Shown piece by piece: positions 7,377-12,890 of a stretch of DNA of 13,199 nucleotides (position 1 is its first letter; every line of letters starts with the position of its first letter). The DNA is taken from assembly GCA_030605915.1 (NCBI GenBank), contig JAUWHM010000095.1, positions 1-13,199 on the forward strand, in the 5' to 3' direction. The stretch is from Nitrospirota bacterium. Its GTDB lineage: Bacteria > NPL-UPA2 > JAGMAN01. A model generated the notes under the pieces. The model was not told the origin of the DNA. It did no database searches and was given only the letters and a program-made list of their open reading frames with translations. Made by a program: the position numbers and the translations under genes.

Positions 7377-8029
7377 TCTCTCTCCCCAAATATCATGGTT
7401 CCTATCCTCACCATATTGGCCTCTTCCTCTATAGCAATCCGATAGGAATTAGTCATCCCCATAGAAAGATATCTCATCTCAACATGTGGTAGGCCGAGGG
7501 CTTTAATGCTGTCAAATATCTTTCTCGTCTGCACAAAATAGGGTCGTGAATCTTCAGGAGCTCCAAAACGAGGCCCCATAGTCATAAGCCCCATTACCTT
7601 TATATTATGAAGATGGGAGGCCTCTTCTATCAACCTTTGAGCATCTTCCGGCAGGACACCGAATTTTTGTCTTTCCCTACCACTATTTATCTCAATCAAT
7701 ACAGGCATTATCCTACTGACTTCACTGCATCTCTTATCAATTTCTCTGGCCAAGTCAAGGGAATCAACCGTTTCTATCATATCGAATATGGCTGCTGCTT
7801 TCTTTACCTTGTTCTTCTGCAGGTGCCCAATGAAGTGCCATCTTGCTTTTCTTCCTATTACCTCAAATACTTTTTTTGCCTCCTGGATATAGTTTTCTCC
7901 AATAATCTTCACCCCTGCATTTATCGCTTCTCGGATCTCCTCCGCCGTTCTCGTCTTCGCTGCCCCCACTAATTCTACCCCCTCTGGCAACTCACTTAAT
8001 ATCTTCTGCACATTCTCCTTAATCATCAT
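7373..8029 (-). CDS. yggS: Pyridoxal phosphate homeostasis protein (YggS/PLPBP family)
   Basis: Fold-type III PLP-binding protein without known catalytic activity that buffers cellular PLP and affects amino acid pools. The PLP lysine is Lys25 in LVGAAKTRT. Other family motifs are GENYIQEA, WHFIGHLQKNK, KFGV, GLMTMGP, SMGMTN and the C-terminal phosphate-binding VRIGTMIFGER. Length is 218 residues, slightly short but complete. The sequence reads TTG-ATG-ATG behind GAGGTG; I choose ATG 8029, five bases after it, and ATG 8026 is equally possible. It is the first gene of a four-gene operon behind the promoter at 8060-8088 and overlaps the ATPase gene by four bases. Confidence 0.94.
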   Translation of the reverse strand: MMIKENVQKILSELPEGVELVGAAKTRTAEEIREAINAGVKIIGENYIQEAKKVFEVIGRKARWHFIGHLQKNKVKKAAAIFDMIETVDSLDLAREIDKRCSEVSRIMPVLIEINSGRERQKFGVLPEDAQRLIEEASHLHNIKVMGLMTMGPRFGAPEDSRPYFVQTRKIFDSIKALGLPHVEMRYLSMGMTNSYRIAIEEEANMVRIGTMIFGERE

Positions 8030-8059
8030 CAAGGCACCTCTCTATCCTCGACTGACCTC

Positions 8060-8088
8060 ATCTTACCACCATCAGTGGAAGTTGTCAA
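8060..8088 (-). promoter_or_regulatory. Sigma70-type promoter of the yggS operon
   Basis: Perfect -35 TTGACA (8088-8083), 17-base spacer, -10 TAAGAT (8065-8060). Transcription should start near 8053, leaving a leader of about 25 bases with the GAGGTG ribosome binding site. This is a near-consensus promoter at the right distance from a confident gene. Confidence 0.75.
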
Positions 8089-8179
8089 TTCCTCCTCAGT
8101 CTGCAGTCACAAACCCCTCCAGTATCTTCAGGTTGGAAGGAGTGTTCCTGGCAATTAGCTTGCCAAGTCTCTCATATAG

Positions 8180-8335
8180 TTACTCTCCCTGGACCAATCC
8201 ATAGACCGGCACCTCAATCACTGGCTGGTCAGGGTTATTGGTGTGAAGTTTGACCGCTCCTTTTAAGGAAGATTTTGTCTCTGCTGTCGTAAGGGTCAAA
8301 CCTACAACCGGTGCCGAGACTTTTGAAGTAGAATT
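8180..8335 (-). pseudogene. Remnant resembling the C-terminus of a DUF1573-type beta domain protein
   Basis: In this frame the residues KSSLKGAVKLHTNNPDQPVI followed by EVPVYGLVQGE and a TAA stop (8182-8180) look like the last strands of DUF1573-like exported proteins, which often end with a 'GxxxIxTNDPxxPxxxIPVYG' pattern. There is no start codon or ribosome binding site, and the frame upstream runs into the stop of the ORF6N remnant. I therefore read it as a 5'-deleted fragment. After its stop, the same frame stays open for another 27 codons without recognisable content. Recognition is by memory of the motif only. Confidence 0.35.
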
Positions 8336-8359
8336 TGGTTCTTTTGGGCATTGGTGGTT

Positions 8360-8686
8360 CTAATCATTATGAGGGTGAAAGCCTATCACCTTTTTGGGCT
8401 TTTGAGAAGGTGCCATCAATTACTTGATAGCAGAAAAGACCACGGCAAACTGCTTGTCATATTTCTTTTCCATTTCTTCTATCTTCCGTCTTAAGTCTTC
8501 GTGGGTTACTATCATTTTTCTTAATCTAGTGAATGCCCTCATAATATGGATATTGACCAAAATTGCTCTTTCGCTATTGAGGACACTTGAAAGCATAGCA
8601 ACGCCCTATTCTGTAAAGGCATATGGTAATTTACGAGTCCCACCCCAACTTGATGTCGCAAATTGCGACTTCAAGATTTTAAACCT
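8360..8686 (-). pseudogene. Decayed ORF6N-domain protein gene (C-terminal part)
   Basis: The minus-strand frame reads [46 protein letters not shown], then helical [19 protein letters not shown], then FSAIK-stop-LM, ending at TAG 8362-8360. This is a clear match to the ORF6N domain and trailing coiled coil of phage-antirepressor-like proteins. Two in-frame stops, TAG (8608-8606) and TAA (8422-8420), sit exactly where the family usually has Gln (FTEQGVAML, AIKQLM), so each can be explained by a single C-to-T change. A further TAA lies at 8689-8687. The N-terminal roughly 80 residues that form the DNA-binding half are missing. The gene is dead by truncation and point mutation. Confidence 0.75.
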
Positions 8687-8728
8687 TTATCTCTGCGTCA
8701 ACACCTCTGCAGCCTTCTCCAATTTGGG

Positions 8729-8757
8729 ATTTTAACAGGTAAGAGGAGCAAAATCAA
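8729..8757 (-). promoter_or_regulatory. Weak promoter-like sequence upstream of the ORF6N remnant
   Basis: TTGATT (8757-8752), 17-base spacer, TAAAAT (8734-8729). The spacing is ideal and both boxes are close to consensus, but the sequence is AT-rich and downstream there is only the broken ORF6N gene. It may be a relic of the promoter of whatever was deleted here, or chance. Confidence 0.25.
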
Positions 8758-8793
8758 GAGAAAATGAAAATTTGACGATTTAGGGTGGGAACT

Positions 8794-9009
8794 TTAGCTA
8801 AAAAGCAAAATTTTTGCTTTAGAAGTGATTTTTAGGGGTATAGAGAATGGGGCTTTGAAGGTGGGGGTTTTCTGGACTTTCGGGAGGGAGTTTATCCCCG
8901 AGTAACCACGCTCTTGCATCCAGGCAACGAAACAATCGAGGTAAGTATCTACCAACCCTACACGGTGTTTGGCTTCAACAGAGACCTTGCGGGAAATCTT
9001 TTTGTGCAT
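8794..9009 (-). CDS. Short ORF with a tyrosine-recombinase-like N-terminus (truncated integrase)
   Basis: A 71-residue frame with unusually complete expression signals: ATG 9009 behind AAAGGAGGTG (a near-perfect anti-16S match), plus a promoter-like TTAATT-17-TATACT at 9080-9052. Residues 1-37 include VDTYLDCFVAWMQERGYS, which resembles the first helices of the SAM-like core-binding domain of phage/XerCD integrases, where 'YLxxFxxWLxERGYSxxTI' is common. After Ser37 the similarity stops and the tail (GINSLPKVQKTPTFKAPF) is unrelated and basic. The simplest reading is an integrase gene cut by a deletion at about 8898. No catalytic Arg or Tyr remains, so the product cannot recombine DNA, though it might still bind it. 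The assignment is by pattern only. Confidence 0.5.
   Translation of the reverse strand: MHKKISRKVSVEAKHRVGLVDTYLDCFVAWMQERGYSGINSLPKVQKTPTFKAPFSIPLKITSKAKILLFS
8802..8820 (-). terminator. Hairpin with U-run at the end of the truncated integrase ORF
   Basis: On the minus strand AAAGCAAAA and TTTTGCTTT form nine-base arms around one central base, followed by further T residues (TTTTGCTTTTTAG) just at the ORF stop. Position and U-run suit an intrinsic terminator, but the stem has only one GC step pair, so strength is doubtful. Confidence 0.3.
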
Positions 9010-9051
9010 ATGCCACCTCCTTTATGCACTCCTACAGGGAACGCTGGAGAT

Positions 9052-9080
9052 AGTATAGCACATTCGGTAGACTTAATTAA
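9052..9080 (-). promoter_or_regulatory. Predicted promoter of the truncated integrase ORF
   Basis: -10 TATACT (9057-9052) lies 17 bases after TTAATT (9080-9075). Transcription would start near 9045, 36 bases before the ATG at 9009. The -35 box overlaps one of the TTAATGTGAAG sites (9077-9087), so a protein bound there would block or control this promoter. Confidence 0.45.
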
Positions 9081-9205
9081 TGTGAAGTGATTAAAGGTAG
9101 GCACGTTGGGATTATCGACGGCTATGACGGATTGGGGAAGGACTTACTTTACATAAATGAGGGCTTTACATAACGGATTTAATGTGAAGCTTTACATTAA
9201 ATCCG
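9077..9205. repeat. Cluster of CTTTACATAA-type sites including a 32-bp palindrome
   Basis: Five copies of a short motif occur within 129 bases. CTTTACATAAA (9147-9157), CTTTACATAAC (9164-9174) and CTTTACATTAAA (9190-9201) are on the plus strand. TTTAATGTGAAG (9178-9189) and TTAATGTGAAG (9077-9087) are inverted. The third and fourth join into the palindrome 9174-9205 (CGGATTTAATGTGAAG / CTTTACATTAAATCCG), which has one mismatch per arm. Multiple direct and inverted copies next to an integrase-like N-terminus suggest recombinase core and arm sites or the end of an integrase-type element. An autoregulatory operator is the alternative. Confidence 0.6.
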
Positions 9206-9322
9206 ATTCCGACTGCCGCCCCTCCCCACACCGAAGTGCGGGACAGTGACGGCCCCCTCTTACTTGGTCGTTAGATGGGCTCTCCCCACCTTTAAGAAAA
9301 AGGCCGAGGGATATTCGGTTGT
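9206..9322 (-). ncRNA. Candidate structured RNA (unidentified leader or small RNA)
   Basis: Downstream of the promoter at 9329-9357, a GC-rich block stands out from AT-rich surroundings and folds on the minus strand. Hairpin A pairs GGUGGG (9290-9285) with CCCAUC (9279-9274). Hairpin B pairs GCCGUC (9253-9248) with GGCGGC (9220-9215), and inside it CCCGCAC with GUGUGGG around a C(UUCG)G tetraloop (loop 9235-9232). Four bases outside, CGAC (9270-9267) can pair with GUCG (9213-9210). Three of these stems contain a G-U pair that would be an A-C mismatch if the plus strand were the RNA, so the minus strand is the likely transcript. I do not recognise it as a known riboswitch or housekeeping RNA. 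It could be a 5' leader for the integrase-like ORF or a stand-alone RNA of a mobile element. Confidence 0.5.
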
Positions 9323-9328
9323 AACCTA

Positions 9329-9357
9329 ATGTTATCTGAGACATTTGGATTTGTCAA
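9329..9357 (-). promoter_or_regulatory. Strong predicted sigma70-type promoter ahead of the structured RNA
   Basis: Perfect -35 TTGACA (9357-9352), 17-base spacer, -10 TAACAT (9334-9329). Transcription would start near 9322, exactly before the GC-rich folding block, and run toward the truncated integrase ORF about 310 bases away. No protein-coding start with a ribosome binding site lies nearer. Confidence 0.6.
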
Positions 9358-9366
9358 CGATTTCAA

Positions 9367-9390
9367 CCCCTTTTAGGGGAATATACCCCC
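9367..9390. repeat. Alternating C4/G4/C5 tract able to form two exclusive hairpins
   Basis: Plus strand reads CCCC-TTTT-AGGGG-AATATA-CCCCC. The central G-run can pair with either flanking C-run (and the reverse on the minus strand), giving two mutually exclusive short hairpins. It lies between the small membrane ORF and the promoter at 9357-9329, where a transcript from the polysaccharide operon would need to end. Neither hairpin has a U-run, so it is not a standard terminator. Confidence 0.3.
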
Positions 9391-9425
9391 TTAGTAATAT
9401 TTTGCGACATAGCAACCAGCGGTGT

Positions 9426-9515
9426 TTATCTCTGTCGCGCTCTCAAGCCAAGAACAATGGCTATGATGAGCAACGCAATACCTATTCCAATGACTATCCA
9501 GGAAATGGCTGGCAT
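9426..9515 (-). CDS. 29-residue single-helix membrane peptide
   Basis: ATG 9515-9513 follows AAGGAG with an eight-base spacer and opens a 29-codon frame ending in TAA (9428-9426). The product starts MPAISW, continues with about 18 uninterrupted hydrophobic residues (IVIGIGIALLIIAIVLGL) and ends with the basic tail RARQR, so it should be one membrane helix with its C-terminus in the cytoplasm. It lies 74 bases after the STAS remnant, on the strand of the polysaccharide genes. No family is recognised. The combination of a good ribosome binding site, a perfect topology and a stop right after the positive tail is unlikely by chance. Confidence 0.55.
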   Translation of the reverse strand: MPAISWIVIGIGIALLIIAIVLGLRARQR

Positions 9516-9589
9516 GTCTTCACTCCTTATCTTAAGCTTTCTCCTCTTCTCCCGGCAGAGCCTGCTACCCAAGACTGGTCAAAAGCATC

Positions 9590-9838
9590 TCACCTGAATG
9601 AAAGGATAGCTTCTTCCTCAGTCTCAAAGATCCTAAAGACCCTGATGAGGCCAATGAGCTTAATGATTCGATAAACCTTATCGGATAGACAGGTGAGGCA
9701 AATGTCCCCTCCCTTCTGTCGGGTTTTAATGGTTGGGCTCATCAAAGCACGGATGCCGGTGCTATTGATATAGTCGAGCTTTTTGAAGTTGAGGAGAAGA
9801 TTTTCTACAGATTGCTTTTTTGCTGCTTCATCCTTCCT
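9590..9838 (-). pseudogene. STAS-domain protein (anti-sigma factor antagonist type), 5'-truncated
   Basis: About 82 codons in this frame match the C-terminal two thirds of a SpoIIAA-like STAS domain: ENLLLNFKKLDYINSTGIRA, where the Ser of NSTG is the usual phosphorylation site, then KTRQKGGDICLTCLSDKVYR and IIKLIGLIRVFRIFETEEEA. The first roughly 40 residues are missing and the frame has no usable start before the middle of the domain. An ATG overlapping the wzz stop as ATGA (9831-9829) is out of frame by one. A single extra A in the A6 run shortly after it would join MKQQ directly to the STAS frame. Either the gene is truncated and frameshifted, or one base was lost in assembly. Intact relatives act in partner-switching with anti-sigma kinases. 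Confidence 0.65.
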
Positions 9839-10502
9839 TCAATTTTTTCTTAATATCAGTTTTTTGTAAAAATTCTAAGAAGAAGGCCAGAAAGATAGCG
9901 AACATAAAAGAGGTTACCCCTGCCATTAGAGTGTTTTTTTTGGTGCCTCGGGCCATTCTTTTCTCAGGCGCAGAAGCTCTGTCTACTATCTGAACTATCT
10001 GCTTCTGAGCACCAAGATCGAATTCGCGATTGAAGTAATCAAGATTATCAACATAGCCGTTGGCTATTTTGGCTGAAAGTTCCGGAGATTTTGTTTGGAC
10101 AGATAGTTTGATAATGCCGTTTTTCTGCATGGTAGTCTTGGTGGCACTTTTTAAGGCCCTTCGTGCATCAGACATAAGCTTTGCTTTCCAAACACCTTTA
10201 AGGTTGAGTTGCTCAATGATTCTGTCTGCCATCTTTCTACTTTCAAGTAACGATATAATCAAATCCTCTATGTTAAGTCGTCTCTTCATAGCAGGTGCCC
10301 CAGATTGTGGGCCATAGTATTCTCTCACATTCATAGGAAAAAATGTGGCATATGCCTCATACATCTTGGGTTTATGTAAGCTGGCGGCGCCGGCAAAGAA
10401 CATACTAACAAGGACAATTACCACAATCATCTTCCAGCGCTTATAGATTACTTTGATGTAGTCAATGAGGTCAATTTCGTCTTCGTGGTATTGTTGATCC
10501 AT
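9828..10502 (-). CDS. Wzz/chain-length determinant-type polysaccharide protein, short form
   Basis: Inner-membrane protein that controls polysaccharide chain length or couples export to the outer-membrane channel. The 224 residues comprise a cytoplasmic EDEIDLIDYIKVIYKRWK (7-24), a first membrane helix (about 25-41), a periplasmic domain with LLESRKMADRIIEQLNLKG (85-103) and VQTKSPELSAKIANGYVDNL (135-154), the Pro-containing VDRASAPEKR (173-182), and a second helix (about 192-212). The long coiled-coil region that most Wzz proteins carry before the second helix is absent: FNREFDLGAQKQIVQ leads straight to the VDRASAPEK motif. There is no kinase domain. ATG 10502 follows AAGGAGGAG. The gene lies 106 bases after the export channel gene. 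Confidence 0.88.
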   Translation of the reverse strand: MDQQYHEDEIDLIDYIKVIYKRWKMIVVIVLVSMFFAGAASLHKPKMYEAYATFFPMNVREYYGPQSGAPAMKRRLNIEDLIISLLESRKMADRIIEQLNLKGVWKAKLMSDARRALKSATKTTMQKNGIIKLSVQTKSPELSAKIANGYVDNLDYFNREFDLGAQKQIVQIVDRASAPEKRMARGTKKNTLMAGVTSFMFAIFLAFFLEFLQKTDIKKKLKEG

Positions 10503-10542
10503 GTCTCACTCCTCCTTTTTCAAAGTATAGTAAAGTCAAAAT

Positions 10543-10564
10543 TAACCACAGACCTCTGTGGTTA
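10543..10564. repeat. Perfect 10-bp inverted repeat between export and chain-length genes
   Basis: TAACCACAGA-CC-TCTGTGGTTA forms a perfect ten-base stem in the 106-base gap between the two polysaccharide genes. On the minus-strand mRNA it is followed by AATTTTG, too weak a U-run for a sure terminator. It may act as an attenuator or an mRNA-stabilising stem that sets different levels of channel and chain-length protein. The half-site ACCACAGAG also resembles dispersed intergenic repeats of environmental bacteria. Confidence 0.5.
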
Positions 10565-10608
10565 CAAAGTTTTCTTCCTTTACTTCTGCCAAGAAAGCTA
10601 TTTTATTT

Positions 10609-12804
10609 CTATCTTGTAGGAACTACTATAATAGAGCCTTTTCCCACAACCCCAAAACCGGTATTAGAACTTTGCGTCCGGCCATCAGGCAGTATCACAT
10701 AAACACTTTCTTTATCAGCATATTTTGTTAGACTGCCAACCTTCTCTAAATAGTAACTATATTTTTGACCTGATTTAAAACTGACTGAGCATGGATTATA
10801 AACTGCACCTACGACTGCAACCCAATCAGGAACTTCAGGAACTGTGATTTGGTCCCCATCCTGGAGTAAAATGTCCTTTTCAGTTCCTTTAATCTTCGCG
10901 AATTTCTCCAAATCTACAATAATCCGGCCACCTGGCTTTTTAGCGGCAATTAAATCCAATGCTTTTTTCCGCCTCTCTAAGGAAATTAACCTGAGTTCTT
11001 TCTTATCCTCGGGCATTATAGAATCAACTAATGAAGCTTCTTCCTGCAATAAAGCCTGTCTCTGAGAATCAATCAATTCATCAATGGCTTTTTTCTGGAC
11101 ATCTTTAATCTCTTCACGAATAAAAATGACACCTTTAATAAATGCAGTATCGTTAAAACCACCGGCCCGCTTAATAAAAGAACTGAACCTTTCTCCTTTT
11201 TGGATGACATAAGTTCCGGAAAAGCATACCTCACCTTTTATAGTCACAGTTGGTTTTTTTGCCAGATCAGGATTGGGATAGGTAAAAAGATGGTCTTCCT
11301 GCTCAAGCGTTAAGTTTTGGGGGCTATCCTTTTTACCCGCAACAATATCCGTTAAATCAACCTCAATTATTTCAGCAGGTCCTCCCTTTTTAATGTTTTT
11401 CCTAAAAAGCTCTGCTCTTTTTAAATAGGCGACCTCAGTTACTCCAGCGGTAGCGAAGATTAAATCGCTTATTTTCATATCCTTAACCAGTTCAAATTTA
11501 CCAGGCTTATACACTTCACCAGTAATGTGGACATAGGTTGTAGGCATAAAATCATATATCGAATGAACAACAAGTTCGTCATGTGGCTTAAGTACAATAT
11601 TTGAGGCTTTATCCCCTTTCAGAACCTTATTCAAATCCACAGCCACTGATTCTCTTGTTTCATCCTTTCGGAATCTAAAAAGATCTGCTTTATCCAAATA
11701 AGCCTTCTGTGTAACTCCCATACCATTAAATATTAAATCACTTAGCCTCATTCCCTCTTTATATCTATATACTCCGGGCTTATTCACCATACCGGTAATG
11801 GAAACTGTAGTCTGAGGAAAGACATCATAAATCGTAGGGAAAATGCAAATTACATCGCCATTTTTTAGCTCCTGCTCTTTTGCCCAATTGTTAAATTTAT
11901 CTTTGTCTTCAAATTCTTTTATTGCCAAAACATATCTTTCATCCTTTCCTAATCGTTCAATACGAACTTTCTGGAGAAATTCAACATCTATAATGCCTTG
12001 AGCCATTTCAATAACATCAGACAATTTCTCCTCCGGTTTCAACTCATAAATGGCCGGCTTTTTTACATTACCGTAAATACCCACTACCCGGCCAATGGTA
12101 GGAACATAAATCATATCATCTGCTAAAAGATTAATGTCATCGCTTCTGTCCCCCTTCAATAATAAATCACATACATCCAGAGTCTTAATTACCTTATTCT
12201 GCCTGATTAACTGTATATTTCTTAAAGAGCCGCTCTTGACATACCCTCCGCTGTGATACAAACCGTGCAAGAATGTAGAAACAGCACTAACTAAATATGC
12301 CCCCGGCTTTTTTACCTCACCCAGGACAAATATCTTAATTGTCCTTAATCGCCCAAGGGAAATATTAATGTCTATGTTGGTATATTCCCTATTTATGCTC
12401 TTGCTAATGTACTCGCTCGTATCCTCAAAACTTTTTCCCCAGATATATAGAACCCCAACCCTGGGAATAGTGATTTTACCTTCACGGTCTATCTTCAGCT
12501 CATAGCGCTCATTAAGTTTACCCCAGATATCGATAATCAACTCATCCCCCGGACCTAAAATGTATTCTTTCCCCACTGATGCCGTCTCAGCCGGGGCAAA
12601 TTCTGCTCCTACGAATATATCGTAGCCAAACTGTTTCAAATCCTCCCCAAGTCCGATAATTTTATCATTAGTAAATATTCTTTCTGTCCTTGATGGAGCA
12701 ACGGCTGGTTTACTAACTTCTGCTTGGGCAGCTAATAGGCTGGACAACATAAAAGCACTTGAAATTATCAGAAGACTAAAAAAGACTTTTCCTCTTATTT
12801 TCAT
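10609..12804 (-). CDS. Polysaccharide biosynthesis/export protein with multiple SLBB domains (Wza-like)
   Basis: Periplasmic or outer-membrane protein of 731 residues that should form the export channel for a capsule or exopolysaccharide. It opens with a signal peptide (about 1-27, basic start, hydrophobic core, AQA end) that lacks a lipobox Cys. The poly_export domain begins at YILGPGDELIIDIWG (81-95). A series of SLBB repeats follows, each starting with a G-x-V-x-x-P-G-like strand: LGEVKKPGAY (161), YGNVKKPAIY (244), TGMVNKPGVY (337), TGEVYKPGKF (428), KGEVCFSGTY (523) and VGAVYNPCSV (665). A charged helical insert (565-625) splits the fifth. It ends with GKGSIIVVPTR, typical of this family's C-terminus. 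It is about twice the length of E. coli Wza. The ATG follows AAAGGAG. Downstream comes the Wzz-type gene, its functional partner. Confidence 0.92.
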   Translation of the reverse strand: MKIRGKVFFSLLIISSAFMLSSLLAAQAEVSKPAVAPSRTERIFTNDKIIGLGEDLKQFGYDIFVGAEFAPAETASVGKEYILGPGDELIIDIWGKLNERYELKIDREGKITIPRVGVLYIWGKSFEDTSEYISKSINREYTNIDINISLGRLRTIKIFVLGEVKKPGAYLVSAVSTFLHGLYHSGGYVKSGSLRNIQLIRQNKVIKTLDVCDLLLKGDRSDDINLLADDMIYVPTIGRVVGIYGNVKKPAIYELKPEEKLSDVIEMAQGIIDVEFLQKVRIERLGKDERYVLAIKEFEDKDKFNNWAKEQELKNGDVICIFPTIYDVFPQTTVSITGMVNKPGVYRYKEGMRLSDLIFNGMGVTQKAYLDKADLFRFRKDETRESVAVDLNKVLKGDKASNIVLKPHDELVVHSIYDFMPTTYVHITGEVYKPGKFELVKDMKISDLIFATAGVTEVAYLKRAELFRKNIKKGGPAEIIEVDLTDIVAGKKDSPQNLTLEQEDHLFTYPNPDLAKKPTVTIKGEVCFSGTYVIQKGERFSSFIKRAGGFNDTAFIKGVIFIREEIKDVQKKAIDELIDSQRQALLQEEASLVDSIMPEDKKELRLISLERRKKALDLIAAKKPGGRIIVDLEKFAKIKGTEKDILLQDGDQITVPEVPDWVAVVGAVYNPCSVSFKSGQKYSYYLEKVGSLTKYADKESVYVILPDGRTQSSNTGFGVVGKGSIIVVPTR

Positions 12805-12890
12805 ATCTTTCTCCTTTCTGATTTATATCGCATTTTTCATGCTGTATTCTGTAATGGTAAATTGAAACCGGTTTTTCAACAGACCCTAAA

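Noticed and set aside
7607..7972. Plus-strand 121-codon frame inside yggS
   Set aside because: Antisense of a confident YggS gene; no start signals and Cys/Phe-rich random composition.
8420..8608. Reassigned stop codons (TAG/TAA read as Gln) suggested by two stops at conserved Gln positions in the ORF6N frame
   Set aside because: Other genes here end with TAA, TAG and TGA at the expected places, the ORF6N gene also lacks its N-terminal half, and a third stop precedes the homology. Pseudogene decay is the simpler explanation.
8424..8735. Plus-strand frame of 103 codons
   Set aside because: It is the antisense of the ORF6N remnant, which gives a recognisable protein on the minus strand; the plus frame has no ribosome binding site and no family resemblance.
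9206..9290. Cobalamin riboswitch, because the minus strand has CACUGU followed by a hairpin and GGGGAGG
   Set aside because: The other conserved parts, above all the GGUGAAAxUCC-like and GCCACUG/AGCCAGGAGACC boxes, are not found in order, and no cobalamin or transport gene follows.
9345..9674. Plus-strand frame of 109 codons
   Set aside because: It is antisense to the STAS remnant and the 29-residue membrane peptide, both of which make better sense on the minus strand.
10503..10540. Promoter before the Wzz-type gene (TATACT at minus 10529-10524)
   Set aside because: The nearest TTGAC lies only a few bases upstream and nothing like a -35 box occurs 16-18 bases away.
12862..12879. Operator-like TTGAAA...TTTCAA inverted repeat before the export channel gene
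   Set aside because: The arms are short, the symmetry requires a two-base bulge, and no promoter with both boxes overlaps it.
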